From positions 1 through 52,500 of the forward strand of contig BDTT01000112.1 in NCBI GenBank assembly GCA_002897995.1: a stretch of 52,500 nucleotides of DNA, given 5' to 3'. The stretch comes from a bacterium BMS3Bbin10. Lineage in GTDB: Bacteria > Pseudomonadota > Alphaproteobacteria > Rhizobiales > Methyloligellaceae. Positions within the stretch are counted from its first letter, which is position 1. Every line of letters begins with the position of its first letter. The notes beneath the pieces were generated by a model. It saw only the letters and a list, made by a program, of their open reading frames with translations. It did not search any database and was not told the origin of the DNA. The position numbers were made by a program, and so were the translations under genes. This document shows, one piece after another, positions 17,354 to 25,910 of this stretch.

Positions 17354-17500
17354 ATGCCAAGCCTTATCCGATTTATCGTGGTTCTTGGGGTGCTTGCCGG
17401 AATTGTCGCCGGCACTCTTTACACGCTGGCCGTCTATTTCGAGCCGGAGCCCAAGGAAATCAGCACGCCGCTGCGAAACCTCAAACTGGAGAAGAAGTGA
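17354..17500 (+). CDS. Small single-pass membrane protein upstream of xerD, 48 aa
   Basis: A short frame, MPSLIRFIVVLGVLAGIVAG, continues TLYTLAVYFEPEPKEIS and ends in LKLEKK. It has one hydrophobic helix (about residues 4-28), an aromatic Phe-Glu-Pro exit, and a charged tail. Very similar mini-proteins (hydrophobic helix, FVEP, basic tail) occur between aroK and xerD in rhizobia and are often mislabelled histidine kinase; this is from memory of the gene order, not a search. It begins 41 bases before the xerD start region and is likely cotranscribed with xerD. Function unknown. Confidence 0.7.
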   Translation: MPSLIRFIVVLGVLAGIVAGTLYTLAVYFEPEPKEISTPLRNLKLEKK

Positions 17501-17541
17501 TCCGGCTGAACCTGGATCCCGGGGCGGGAGCATGCCTGTAA

Positions 17542-18486
17542 ATGAGAAAATCCGGTTCACAGCTTGAACCCTTCCTCGAAATGCTGAGCGCCGAGCGCGG
17601 CGCGGCGCCCAATACGCTGGAGGCATACCGGCGCGATCTGGAAGATTTTCTGAACCTGGTCAAGTCGCGCGGCCGCGATGCGTTATGCGCCGATGGCGGC
17701 GATATCGTCTCCTATCTCGAGGCCATGGCGCAGCGCGGCCTCGCCGCGTCGTCACGCGCGCGAAAGCTCTCGGCGGTGCGCCAGTTTTTCCGTTTCCTCT
17801 ACTCCGAGGGAATACGCGGCGACGATCCCGCGGCGTCCATCGACAGCCCTAGGCCGGGCCGGCCGCTGCCGAAGGTGCTGAGCGTTGACGATGTGGAGGC
17901 GCTTTTGAAATGCGCGGCCGAGCGCGCCGCCTCGGCCAGGGGCGCGCGCCTGCTCAAGGCGCTGCGGCTGCATTGCCTGATGGAGGTGCTCTACGCTTCG
18001 GGATTGCGGGTCAGCGAGCTTGTCTCCCTCGCCCGCGGCGCCATGGCTTCGGGCGAGCGCGTCATCATGGTGCGCGGAAAAGGCGGCCGTGAGCGCCTGG
18101 TTCCGCTGACCGAAAAGGCCTGCGCCGCCCATCTGGCCTATGCGCGCGAGCTTGCGCGGACCGGCGGAGACGATGCGAAATCCCGCTGGCTTTTCCCGTC
18201 CCGGGCCCGCCAGGGGCATCTCACGCGTCAGCGTTTTACCCAGGAGTTGAAAGATCTGGCGCGCGAGGCCGGTCTTGACGCGGACCGCGTCTCGCCGCAT
18301 GTGCTGCGCCATGCCTTCGCCAGCCATCTGCTGGAGCGCGGGGCTGATCTGAAATCGGTCCAGCAACTGCTGGGCCACGCCGATATTTCGACAACGCAGA
18401 TTTATACCCATGTGCTGGAGGAGCGTCTGCGCACCCTGGTGCACCAGCATCATCCGCTGGCCCGGGACGGCGACGCGAAACGGTAA
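17542..18486 (+). CDS. xerD: Tyrosine recombinase XerD
   Basis: Site-specific recombinase that resolves chromosome dimers at dif with XerC. The 314 residues contain the SAM-like N-terminal domain (FLEMLSAERGAAPNTLEAYRRDLEDFL, about 10-95) and the catalytic domain with Arg in LYASGLRVSELVSL (about 155), the Lys in VRGKGGRERLVPL, the HVLRHAFASHLLERG box (about 253), LLGHADISTTQIYTHV with the tyrosine nucleophile (about 288). Gene position next to aroK and a small membrane protein favours XerD over XerC. An upstream ATG at 17533 is in another frame and stops at once. Confidence 0.93.
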   Translation: MRKSGSQLEPFLEMLSAERGAAPNTLEAYRRDLEDFLNLVKSRGRDALCADGGDIVSYLEAMAQRGLAASSRARKLSAVRQFFRFLYSEGIRGDDPAASIDSPRPGRPLPKVLSVDDVEALLKCAAERAASARGARLLKALRLHCLMEVLYASGLRVSELVSLARGAMASGERVIMVRGKGGRERLVPLTEKACAAHLAYARELARTGGDDAKSRWLFPSRARQGHLTRQRFTQELKDLAREAGLDADRVSPHVLRHAFASHLLERGADLKSVQQLLGHADISTTQIYTHVLEERLRTLVHQHHPLARDGDAKR

Positions 18487-18522
18487 GGTTTTAGGACGCG
18501 CCACCTTCAGAATTATATTTAT

Positions 18523-18574
18523 TGTAGTTACAAAAAATCTTGACATTTCAATTAAATGTAACTACATTAAATGT
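18523..18574 (+). promoter_or_regulatory. BrnTA promoter with nested palindromic operators
   Basis: TTGACA (18540-18545), 17 bases, then TACATT (18563-18568) gives a plausible promoter about 28 bases before brnT. A perfect nine-base inverted repeat, TGTAGTTAC (18523-18531) and GTAACTACA (18558-18566), brackets the -35 box. A second palindrome, ACATTAAATGT (18564-18574), covers the -10 box. BrnA is known to repress its own operon, and these are the best operator candidates. Confidence 0.6.
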
Positions 18575-18595
18575 ATCTTGCGCGAATGATGGCCG

Positions 18596-18859
18596 ATGTA
18601 TGATTGGGATGATGCGAAGCGGGAATGGACCCTTGAGACGCGTGGTCTGGACTTTGCCGACATGGATCGCTTCGACTGGGAAAGCGCGCTAGTCGCGAAC
18701 GACGGCCGTGCGGACTATGGCGAAGTCCGCTTTGTCGCAATCGGCCTGCTTGATGGCGAGACATGCGTCGTTTGCTACACCCATCGCGGCGCGGGCATCC
18801 GCATCATCTCGCTTCGCAAGGCCAGCAGGAAAGAAAGGAACCTCTATCATGGCACGTAA
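18596..18859 (+). CDS. brnT: BrnT family toxin (ribonuclease)
   Basis: BrnT is a small RelE-fold ribonuclease that inhibits translation and is bound by BrnA. The 87-residue product shows the family pattern: YDWDDAKREWTLETRGLDFADMDRFDWESAL at the N-terminus (W-D-x-x-K, then L-D-F), GEVRFVAIGLLDGETCVVCYTHRGAGIRIISLRKASRKERNLY at the C-terminus. The last block, R-I-I-S-x-R-x-A-x-x-x-E-R-x-x-Y, is diagnostic. It starts 110 bases after xerD and overlaps the antitoxin by 11 bases. Order toxin then antitoxin is typical for brnTA. Confidence 0.92.
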   Translation: MYDWDDAKREWTLETRGLDFADMDRFDWESALVANDGRADYGEVRFVAIGLLDGETCVVCYTHRGAGIRIISLRKASRKERNLYHGT

Positions 18860-19160
18860 GCCCAGCGAGACCCCGCCGCGTGTTGACGACATCCCCATGA
18901 CAGACAAGGATGGTGAAGTGCGCGAACTCACCAAAAGTGATTTTGCCGGGATGCGTCCGGCGGCCGAGGCCGCGCCCGCTCTTGTTGCGCGCGCCAGGCA
19001 GCGCGGCAGGCCGCCCCTCGACAACCCTAAAGAGCAGATCACTCTGCGCCTCAGCACCGAGACCCTCGAATATTTCAGGGCGGGCGGGCGCGGATGGCAG
19101 ACGCGCCTGGCCGAGGTGCTGGACGGGCACGTCAAACGCGCCAGGCGCAAGGTTGGATAA
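18849..19160 (+). CDS. brnA: BrnA family antitoxin
   Basis: Ribbon-helix-helix antitoxin that binds BrnT and represses the operon. Of 103 residues, the N-terminal part is acidic (VDDIPMTDKDGEVREL) and suited to wrap the toxin. The C-terminal part has the RHH signature: KEQITLRLSTETLEYFRAGGRGWQTRLAEVLDGHVKRAR, with the typical L-R-L, Y-F-R and G-x-G-W/Y-Q-T-R elements. The ATG at 18849 lies inside the end of brnT, an 11-base overlap. The frame is open further upstream inside brnT, but that would be a shadow. Intact pair. Confidence 0.92.
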   Translation: MARKPSETPPRVDDIPMTDKDGEVRELTKSDFAGMRPAAEAAPALVARARQRGRPPLDNPKEQITLRLSTETLEYFRAGGRGWQTRLAEVLDGHVKRARRKVG

Positions 19161-19361
19161 AGGGCCGGGGCCATTTCGATTTCTTGCCATTCTCCCTGCC
19201 GCCCTCGAATCGATATTATGCGGCGGATGCGGCTTGCCCCGGGGCCATCGGACTTCCGGGGCCATCGAACCGCCACAATTGAATTATGAGTCAACGCCAC
19301 AGGCAGATTCGCATATAGTTCAATAATTCAATTTTCCCGACCGGCCAGGAAAAAGGCACAC

Positions 19362-20315
19362 ATGCGTACCTATCTCGATTTTGAGAAGCCCATCGCCGAG
19401 CTTGAAACCAAAGTGGCGGAACTGCGCGCTCTGACCGACGACACCGAAGGGGTCTCGATCACCGACGAGCTTTCGAAGCTGGAAGCCAAGGCTCACGACG
19501 CGCTCCAGAACACCTACGCCAAGCTCAGCCCGTGGCAGAAAACGCAAGTTGCGCGCCACCCCCAGCGCCCCCATTGCGCCGACTATGTGGACGCGCTGCT
19601 GGAAGAATTCACGCCGCTGGCGGGCGACCGCCGTTTCGCTGAAGACCATGCGCTTATCAGCGGGCTGGGCCGCTTCCAGGGCCGGCCGGTCATGGTGCTG
19701 GGTCAGGAAAAGGGGTCGGATACCAAGAGTCGCCTGAAGCGCAATTTCGGCATGGTGCGGCCGGAAGGCTACCGCAAGGCCATCCGGCTGATGCAACTCG
19801 CGGACAGGTTCAATGTTCCGGTCATAACGCTGGTCGATTCGGCGGGCGCGTATCCGGGCATCGGCGCGGAGGAACGCGGCCAGGCCGAAGCCATCGCGCG
19901 CTCCATCGAGTGCTGTCTCAATCTGCGCGTGCCGATTGTCGCCGTGGTGATCGGCGAGGGCGGGTCCGGCGGCGCGGTCGCCATCGCCACCGCCGACCGG
20001 GTGATCATGTTGCAGCATTCAATCTACACGGTGGCTTCGCCCGAAGCCGCCGCCTCAATCCTGTGGCACGATTCGGCGCGGGCCAGGGACGCGGCGACCA
20101 ACATGAAGATCACGGCCAAGGATCTGCTTGAATTCGGCGTGATCGATGACATCGTTCCTGAGCCGCTCGGCGGCGCCCATCGCGATCCCGAGCGCATGAT
20201 TATCGACACCGGCGAGGCGCTGGCCTCGGCGCTTTCGGAATTCGACGGCATGACCGGAGACGATATTCGCGCCGCGCGCCGCAAAAAATATCTCGATATC
20301 GGCGAGAAACTGTAG
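19362..20315 (+). CDS. accA: Acetyl-CoA carboxylase carboxyltransferase subunit alpha
   Basis: With AccD it transfers the carboxyl group from biotin to acetyl-CoA, giving malonyl-CoA for fatty acid synthesis. The 317 residues match AccA throughout: [73 protein letters not shown], and the crotonase-type active site region [23 protein letters not shown] and [16 protein letters not shown]. accD is elsewhere, as usual in alphaproteobacteria. Its own promoter probably lies in the 200 bases after brnA (TATAGT at 19314-19319 is a candidate -10). An element of the repeat family lies 51 bases after the stop. Confidence 0.97.
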   Translation: MRTYLDFEKPIAELETKVAELRALTDDTEGVSITDELSKLEAKAHDALQNTYAKLSPWQKTQVARHPQRPHCADYVDALLEEFTPLAGDRRFAEDHALISGLGRFQGRPVMVLGQEKGSDTKSRLKRNFGMVRPEGYRKAIRLMQLADRFNVPVITLVDSAGAYPGIGAEERGQAEAIARSIECCLNLRVPIVAVVIGEGGSGGAVAIATADRVIMLQHSIYTVASPEAAASILWHDSARARDAATNMKITAKDLLEFGVIDDIVPEPLGGAHRDPERMIIDTGEALASALSEFDGMTGDDIRAARRKKYLDIGEKL

Positions 20316-20366
20316 CGCGCCGGTTTCAGGGGCCTTCGGCCACCCGGATTTCGCCCGATTCGTAAT

Positions 20367-20492
20367 CTAGTGCGTATCACCGACAAGCATGTCCCCGCGA
20401 AGGCGGGGATGGGAACCGGTTATCGGAGAAATGATACGCATATACAAAGCCAAGATCGCGGTTTTGATTCCATCAAAACATGAAGCGATCTA
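20367..20492. repeat. CTAG-bounded two-hairpin intergenic repeat, copy B (inverted relative to copy A)
   Basis: The reverse complement of this 126-base stretch matches 7182-7307 with only two substitutions and no gaps. It keeps the same hairpins, the CTAG at its 20367 end, and TAGATC at the other end. It lies between accA and the L,D-transpeptidase gene, after a gene 3' end. The high identity across 13 kb suggests recent copying or conversion. Confidence 0.9.
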
Positions 20493-20817
20493 AGGCGTCG
20501 ATGCCGACTCCGCTCCCCAATCGCCGGTTAACGCAAATCCCAAAATTTACCGGAAATCCAACCCGGCCGGGGGGATAATCTTCAAAACAAAGACGGCGCT
20601 CAATAATCGGCACGCAAGTGAAAGGTCCCGTGGCGCAGGTTTGCCGCAAAATCGGCCTCAATTCGCCCTGTCAGGGACAAAACCTTGCCGCTGCGTTCAC
20701 TATATTGCGGATTGCGGGTTGGCAGTCAGAGAGTTCACAAGGACTTTAGCATTGTGGTAACTTCGTATTAACCTGTACTATCGGATGGTGAACGTTGTGC
20801 TTTAGGGGGCACACCGC
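20493..20817. other. Intergenic region before the L,D-transpeptidase gene
   Basis: No convincing gene is seen here; open frames are short and lack ribosome sites. Near the downstream gene, TTGTGG (20752-20757), 18 bases, then TACTAT (20776-20781) is a possible promoter, and AGGGGG lies nine bases before the ATG at 20818. No hairpin of note beyond the adjoining repeat. Confidence 0.4.
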
Positions 20818-21801
20818 ATGGGTCACACCAAAATATTTCCAGTCCTGATCGTGATTGTTGTCGCGGCATTTCTTGCCGGGTGCAGCCAGGTTGTGCCGCC
20901 GCATCTGTTGCCGCTTCCGCCCGAAGCCAAGGCCCTGCTCGCGCAGAAGGGCATGCGCGAGGATGCCCCGATTTTCATGCGCATTTTCAAAGAGGAAAAC
21001 GAGCTTGAAGTGTGGAAGGCCAAGGACGACGGCCGGTTCTATCACTTCAAGACCTATCCCATCTGCACTTGGTCCGGCGGGCTTGGCCCCAAATTCATGG
21101 AGGGCGACAAGCAGTCGCCGGAAGGCTTCTACAAAGTCTCCGCCAAGCTGATGAACCCGAAAAGCCAGTATCACCTGTCCTTCAATCTCGGCTTTCCCAA
21201 CGCCTATGACAAGGCTTACAACCGCACCGGCACCTTCTTGATGGTGCATGGCGACTGCAAGTCCGTGGGATGCTATGCGATGACGGATGCGCTGATCGAG
21301 GAAATCTATGCGCTGGCGCGCGAAGCCTTCGCCGGCGGGCAGGAAGCCTTCGATGTGCAGGCCCTTCCGTTTCGCATGACTCAGGCGAATATGAAGCGGT
21401 TCCGGCGTCACGATGCCTATAATTTCTGGCGTAATCTGCAGCAGGGCTACAAGGCTTTCGAAGCGACCCAGCTGCCGCCCAAGATCGATGTGTGCGCGCG
21501 GCGCTATATCGTGAATGCGAAATTCGTGAATGGCGCTCCCACAAACGCGTCCGCCGCCTGCCCCAAATATGAGCGCCTGCCGGTTGAGGACATCCCGCGC
21601 GCGCCGATGTTCCAGGAGGCCAGGGCGGATATGCCAAGATCGAGCGTGCCCAAGCCGCCCGCTACGAGTGCCGCTTCACAGGCCGCCACGAGTGCCGCTT
21701 CACAGGCAACCATCGGCAACGGCTCGACTTTCGGCTTTGCCCCGGTCAAGCCTTCGGTCGCCGGGTTTGCCTTCCGGACGAATTCCCGGCTCAGCCGGTA
21801 G
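20818..21801 (+). CDS. YafK-like L,D-transpeptidase domain lipoprotein
   Basis: A 327-residue envelope protein. The N-terminus has a short charged region, the hydrophobic IFPVLIVIVVAAF and lipobox LAGC with Cys22 as the likely lipidated residue. Residues about 45-215 form a YkuD-type catalytic domain of the YafK (LdtF/DpaA) kind: WKAKDDGRFYHFKTYPICTWSG, GDKQSPEGFY, and the active site HGDCKSVGCYAMTD with His144 and nucleophile Cys152. In E. coli the relative cleaves the Braun lipoprotein-peptidoglycan link; others form crosslinks, so the activity is open. The C-terminal 80 residues are low-complexity Ala/Ser/Pro with two copies of ATSAASQA. It stands alone with its own promoter region. Confidence 0.88.
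   Translation: MGHTKIFPVLIVIVVAAFLAGCSQVVPPHLLPLPPEAKALLAQKGMREDAPIFMRIFKEENELEVWKAKDDGRFYHFKTYPICTWSGGLGPKFMEGDKQSPEGFYKVSAKLMNPKSQYHLSFNLGFPNAYDKAYNRTGTFLMVHGDCKSVGCYAMTDALIEEIYALAREAFAGGQEAFDVQALPFRMTQANMKRFRRHDAYNFWRNLQQGYKAFEATQLPPKIDVCARRYIVNAKFVNGAPTNASAACPKYERLPVEDIPRAPMFQEARADMPRSSVPKPPATSAASQAATSAASQATIGNGSTFGFAPVKPSVAGFAFRTNSRLSR
21661..21708 (+). repeat. 24-base tandem duplication inside the transpeptidase gene
   Basis: Two adjacent 24-base units (21661-21684 and 21685-21708) share 20 consecutive identical bases and encode ATSAASQA twice. The tract lies in the low-complexity tail, where length change would not disturb the catalytic domain. Confidence 0.85.
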
Positions 21802-21866
21802 CGCCGCCATCCGGCCCGTGGGCCACCGCCCCGCAAGCGCATCCTCGACCGTTATCCCGCCCTTGA

Positions 21867-23657
21867 TTACTCCGCGGCCGCGCCCGCGCCCGCCTTTATG
21901 GCCGCGCGGGCGGCGTCTTCCTTGAGCCTCTTCTCCACCGCCTGCTGACCGCCGCGCGTCTCGCCGAACAGCGCAAGCTCATCGAACTCGTCCGTATCGG
22001 GGGGCGTCAGCGACAGGTCCATATAGTCGCGGCGTTTGGGATCCGCCTTGATCCTGCGCCGAACCCGGTTCATGCGCAGCGCCCAGTAGGCGGTTCGGAA
22101 CTGGTTCGCGATCAGATGGCGCAGGTATTTGGGGTAAAAAACGAACGGGTTCTCCAGCGGAAGGCCGCGCCGCCGGTCCCTGCGGTATTTCAGGCGGAAA
22201 TAGCCGCCCTCGAGCGGATGCACGCCCTCGTAGCGGAAGCAGAGAAAGAACCAGAGAATCGAAAACATCGTCTTGCCGGGGCTCATGCCGCAGGCCACGG
22301 ACCGGCGCATAATGGTCTCCATATGCTCCGGCGTATAGAACGCCGCCCATGCCGCCCGGTATGTCTCCTCCCATTCCTGGTCCGGCATGGCCGGATGGCG
22401 GGCGACCCTGTGGTTCAGGTCATACTTGTTCAGATCGGGATCCATCCAGGTGCCGTTCTCATAGAGCACCCTGTGGTCCTCCGAACCGGGCAGCGGCGTG
22501 AGGAAGAAAAGCTCGAGGATATCGATCGGCAGCTCACGCTTGATAATCTCGATATCGCGCAGAACCGTCTCTTTCCGGTCGTTGGGGAAACCGATGATAT
22601 AGCCGGCATAGGTCATAATGTGGGCGCGCTTCCACGCCTGCAGCATGGCGCGGTAATCGGTGATCTTGTTCTGACGCTTCTTGGCGCCGAGCAGGCTGTC
22701 GGGATTGATGTTTTCCAGGCCGATAAAGGCCCGGGTCACGCCCGCCTGCCCCGCCTTTTCGATAAAATTCGGAATCTTGTGGCACAGGGTGTCCACCTGA
22801 ATGACGAATTTGATGTCCAGCCCCTGATCCTCTCGCAGCCAGATCAATTTGTCGAAGAAGCCTTCCCAGTTGCGGTTGCGCGCGAAATTATCATCGGTGA
22901 TGAAAAACCGGTTGATGCCTTGCGCGTAGTTGTCGCGGATCGCGCGCTCAAGATCGTCAGGGGTGCGGAACCGGCTCTTGCGGCCCTGCACGTTGATGAT
23001 GGTGCAGAAGGAACACTGATACGGGCAGCCGCGGCCCAGATCGATGCTGGAATGCGATCCCGCGGTCCGCCGGATGTGCTTCTTGGGCAGGATGGGCGGG
23101 GGCTGGTCGTTGAGCGCCGGCAAATCCTTCATGTGATCGTAAAGCGGCTTGAGTTCACCGCGATAGGCGTCGGCCAGCACCTCGTCGAGACGCTCCTCCT
23201 CGGCTTCGCCGGCAAAAAGACCGATACCGAGCTTCTGGGCTTCTTTCAGTTCCTCCGGCAACTCCGGCAGCATTGAAATGCAGCCCGAAACGTGAAATCC
23301 GCCGATGGCGACCTGTATGCCGGCATCGCGGAACGCCCGCGCCAGGTCCATTGCGCGGGGATACTGATTGGCCTGCACGCCGACGAATGCGACCAGTCCG
23401 CGGCCGCCGTCGCGCTCGATCTGCCTGATAATCTTGTGCGGCCGAATGCGCCGGTTGGTCTCGTCATAGGTATTGAGCTTCAACTCGACGCTCTCGCCGA
23501 GCACCTTGCGCTTCCTGCAATCCTCAGCCAGGCCGTTGAGGCAGGCGAGCGTGTTCGACGGGATCGCCGAGCGAACCCATTGGAGCGGATAGCCCTCGTC
23601 GTCATAATGAGATGGCTTGATCATTATGAAATTGAAGATCGAGGGAGTATCCGGCAC
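21867..23657 (-). CDS. B12-binding domain radical SAM protein
   Basis: A 596-residue radical SAM enzyme with an N-terminal cobalamin-binding-like domain (about 1-180; GGRGLVAFVGVQANQYPRAMDLARAFRDAG, then VAIGGFHVSG). The 4Fe-4S cluster motif is GRGCPYQCSFCTI with Cys211, Cys215 and Cys218. A TIM-barrel follows (FFITDDNFARNRN, RAFIGLENINPDSL, MTYAGYIIGFPNDRKETV). A C-terminal helical part of about 200 residues is rich in Arg and aromatic residues. Start is GTG with GGAGAGAGG upstream. The substrate is unknown; lipid, methylation and thioether chemistry all occur in this class. It runs alone on the reverse strand, convergent with the transpeptidase. Confidence 0.87.
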   Translation of the reverse strand: MPDTPSIFNFIMIKPSHYDDEGYPLQWVRSAIPSNTLACLNGLAEDCRKRKVLGESVELKLNTYDETNRRIRPHKIIRQIERDGGRGLVAFVGVQANQYPRAMDLARAFRDAGIQVAIGGFHVSGCISMLPELPEELKEAQKLGIGLFAGEAEEERLDEVLADAYRGELKPLYDHMKDLPALNDQPPPILPKKHIRRTAGSHSSIDLGRGCPYQCSFCTIINVQGRKSRFRTPDDLERAIRDNYAQGINRFFITDDNFARNRNWEGFFDKLIWLREDQGLDIKFVIQVDTLCHKIPNFIEKAGQAGVTRAFIGLENINPDSLLGAKKRQNKITDYRAMLQAWKRAHIMTYAGYIIGFPNDRKETVLRDIEIIKRELPIDILELFFLTPLPGSEDHRVLYENGTWMDPDLNKYDLNHRVARHPAMPDQEWEETYRAAWAAFYTPEHMETIMRRSVACGMSPGKTMFSILWFFLCFRYEGVHPLEGGYFRLKYRRDRRRGLPLENPFVFYPKYLRHLIANQFRTAYWALRMNRVRRRIKADPKRRDYMDLSLTPPDTDEFDELALFGETRGGQQAVEKRLKEDAARAAIKAGAGAAAE

Positions 23658-23894
23658 GGCACCTCTCTCCTTGCAGGCTTACGCCGCGGCTCGCTCACCA
23701 TGCATGTTTCGCACCGGTCACGGCGGGACCCTGGCTGTGTTTTCCACCGCCGCCGGCGAAAGCGCCTGAACGCCTCGCCAGGAACCAAATCTGAAACGAC
23801 CGCATCATGCCCGCCATTTTGCAGATGATCCGGGCAGGAGGCGTTATGGTAGGTATCCGGGCTCCCCGTGGCAAGCCCGCGGCCGCCATCGAGC

Positions 23895-25673
23895 CTAAAA
23901 CGGCCAGACAATCAGCAGCATCGGCACCGAGACGGCGATCACCAGTATCTCAAGCGGCAGGCCCATGCGCCAATAGTCGCCGAACTGGTAGCCGCCCGGT
24001 CCCATGATGAGGGTGTTGTTCTTGTGCCCGATGGGGGTGAGAAACGCGCAGGAGGCGCTGATCGCCACGGCCATCAGGAACGGATCCGGGTTGACGCCGA
24101 GGCGCTCGGCAATGGTGACGGCGACGGGCGCGGCGACGATGGCGGTTGCTGTATTGTTGAGCACATCCGACAGGGTCATGGTGACCACCATCAGGACCGT
24201 GAGCACCACCCAGGGCGCGGCCCCGACGGTGAGCGTCACGATGCCATCGGCAATGAGCGCCGTGCCGCCGGTCTCCTGCAACGCATTGCCAATGGGAATG
24301 AGCGAGCCGAGCAGCACGATGACCGGCCACTCGATGGAGGCGTAGAGTTCGCGCACCGGGACAATGCCCAGCAGCGCCATGAGGACGCAGGCTCCGGCCA
24401 GCGCGATGGGCAGGTAAACCAGCTCGAAACTCGCCAGCGCGATGGCCGCCGCGAATATGCCGACCGCCAGCCACGCGGTTTCGCGCTTGATGACCTGCAG
24501 GCCGCGTTCGGCCAGGGGAAGCGCGCCGAGCCATTCGGCGATTTCACCCAGGCGGTCATTGGCGCCGAACAGCAGCAGAATGTCTCCGGGCCTGATTTTC
24601 AGCTGCCGGACACGGTCATGGAATCTGCGGCCCTGGCGCGAGACGCCGAGCAGGGTGACGCCATGGTTGTAGAGCAGCCGGACATCGAGCGCGGAGCGCC
24701 CGTTTATGCGCGAGGTCTCCTGCACCACGACCTCGAGCAATCCGGTGTCACCGCCGCCCACAATCCCGCGATGCTTGTCCCCACCGACATATTCCAGGTC
24801 CAGCGCGCCGACGAGTTCTTCGATGGTCTGCGGCGCGCCCTGTATGACGAAAATATCGCCCTTTCGCACGATCTGGCGCCGGGCCTGGCCGGGGAGGCGC
24901 TTGCCCCGGCGCACCAGCCCGACGATGACGCAGCCGATCTCCTCGACCACGTCGTCCAGTTCGCGCACCTGTTTGCCGATGGTTTTCGAGCCTGACTTAA
25001 CGCGGACTTCCGCGATATAGTCGGAGACTTCGAACAGCTCCGCCCCGCTGTCCTGCTCGCGCCGCTCGGCGGGCAGAAGCCGCCATCCAATGAGCGCCAC
25101 GAAGGCGACGCCGGCGACCGCGGCGACAATGCCGACGGGCGCGAAATCGAACATCTTGAAGGCCTCACCGAACTCCTGTTCGCGGAAGCTGGCGATAATG
25201 ATGTTGGGCGGGGTGCCGATCAGCGTCACCAGGCCGCCGAGGATGGTGGCGAAGGAGAGCGGCATGAGGGTGAGGGAGGGCGAGCGCCCCGCCTTGGCGG
25301 CGGCCTGCACGTCGAGCGGCATCATCAGCGCCAGGGCGCCGACATTGTTCATGACGGTAGAGAGCGCGGCCCCGACGCCGGCCATGATGGCGATATGGCT
25401 GAACAGCGACCGCGAGGCGTCGACCACATGGCGCGCGACCGCCTCGATGGCGCCGGAGTTCACCAGCCCCCGGCTCACAACCAGCACCAGCGCGATGATG
25501 ATGACCGCCGGGTGCCCGAAGCCGGCAAAGGCTTCATTCTGATCGACGACGCCGACGCCGACAGCCACGACAAGGGCCCCGAAGGCGACGATGTCATAGC
25601 GGATGCGGCCCCAGATCAGCAGCGCGAAGATCACGCCCAGAAGGGCGAAGAGAGTGATTTGGTCGGCAGTCAT
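23895..25673 (-). CDS. SLC13-type permease with two TrkA-C domains
   Basis: A 592-residue divalent-anion:sodium symporter-like permease. About five membrane helices (LFALLGVIFALLIWGRIRYD, AVIIIALVLVVSRGLV, STVMNNVGALALMMPL, ILGGLVTLIGTPPNIII, IVAAVAGVAFVALIGW) precede two cytoplasmic TrkA-C (RCK C) domains (about 215-385; VRKGDIFVIQG, IRPGDILLLFG). The second membrane half includes VMTLSDVLNNTATAIVAAPVAV and SASCAFLTPIGHKNNTLIMGPGGY. The SNT/NNT motifs (TLIGTPPN, STVMNN, LNNTATA) mark the anion-transporter fold. Members transport dicarboxylates, sulfate or sulfur-containing acids; the substrate here is not shown. The upstream frame is open to 25793, but the ATG at 25673 starts the first helix properly and has GAGGGG upstream. 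Confidence 0.9.
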   Translation of the reverse strand: MTADQITLFALLGVIFALLIWGRIRYDIVAFGALVVAVGVGVVDQNEAFAGFGHPAVIIIALVLVVSRGLVNSGAIEAVARHVVDASRSLFSHIAIMAGVGAALSTVMNNVGALALMMPLDVQAAAKAGRSPSLTLMPLSFATILGGLVTLIGTPPNIIIASFREQEFGEAFKMFDFAPVGIVAAVAGVAFVALIGWRLLPAERREQDSGAELFEVSDYIAEVRVKSGSKTIGKQVRELDDVVEEIGCVIVGLVRRGKRLPGQARRQIVRKGDIFVIQGAPQTIEELVGALDLEYVGGDKHRGIVGGGDTGLLEVVVQETSRINGRSALDVRLLYNHGVTLLGVSRQGRRFHDRVRQLKIRPGDILLLFGANDRLGEIAEWLGALPLAERGLQVIKRETAWLAVGIFAAAIALASFELVYLPIALAGACVLMALLGIVPVRELYASIEWPVIVLLGSLIPIGNALQETGGTALIADGIVTLTVGAAPWVVLTVLMVVTMTLSDVLNNTATAIVAAPVAVTIAERLGVNPDPFLMAVAISASCAFLTPIGHKNNTLIMGPGGYQFGDYWRMGLPLEILVIAVSVPMLLIVWPF

Positions 25674-25910
25674 GGATTGAGGCCCCTCAGGCGCTTGGCT
25701 GTAATACCACCATCGCATAGCGCCTTTTACACCGGCGCGCCAGATTGCTTCAGGGGCGCAATACCGGCGGCGAGGGGGAGGCAGGCCGGGCACTCATGAA
25801 TGAGAGGATTGAAAGGGTGCGCGCTTTTTCCTCACCTGCACATTCCCCTTGACGCTGCTCGGCCCGAAACACGATGCTTGCGCAGCACAAGGCCTTGAGA
25901 GCGGGGATCC

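Noticed and set aside
17542-18486. Tyrosine recombinase as an integrase of a mobile element
   Set aside because: Full XerD-type motifs, standard length and the aroK neighbourhood fit the housekeeping recombinase.
7181-20492. The A/B repeats as ends of a mobile genomic island
   Set aside because: The segment between them holds core genes (aroK, aroB, xerD, accA) and no integrase other than XerD; the repeats are small and a third diverged copy exists, so they are dispersed elements rather than island ends.
20473-20661. Reverse frame of 62 codons after accA
   Set aside because: It starts in unstructured intergenic sequence and runs into the repeat copy B; no family likeness.
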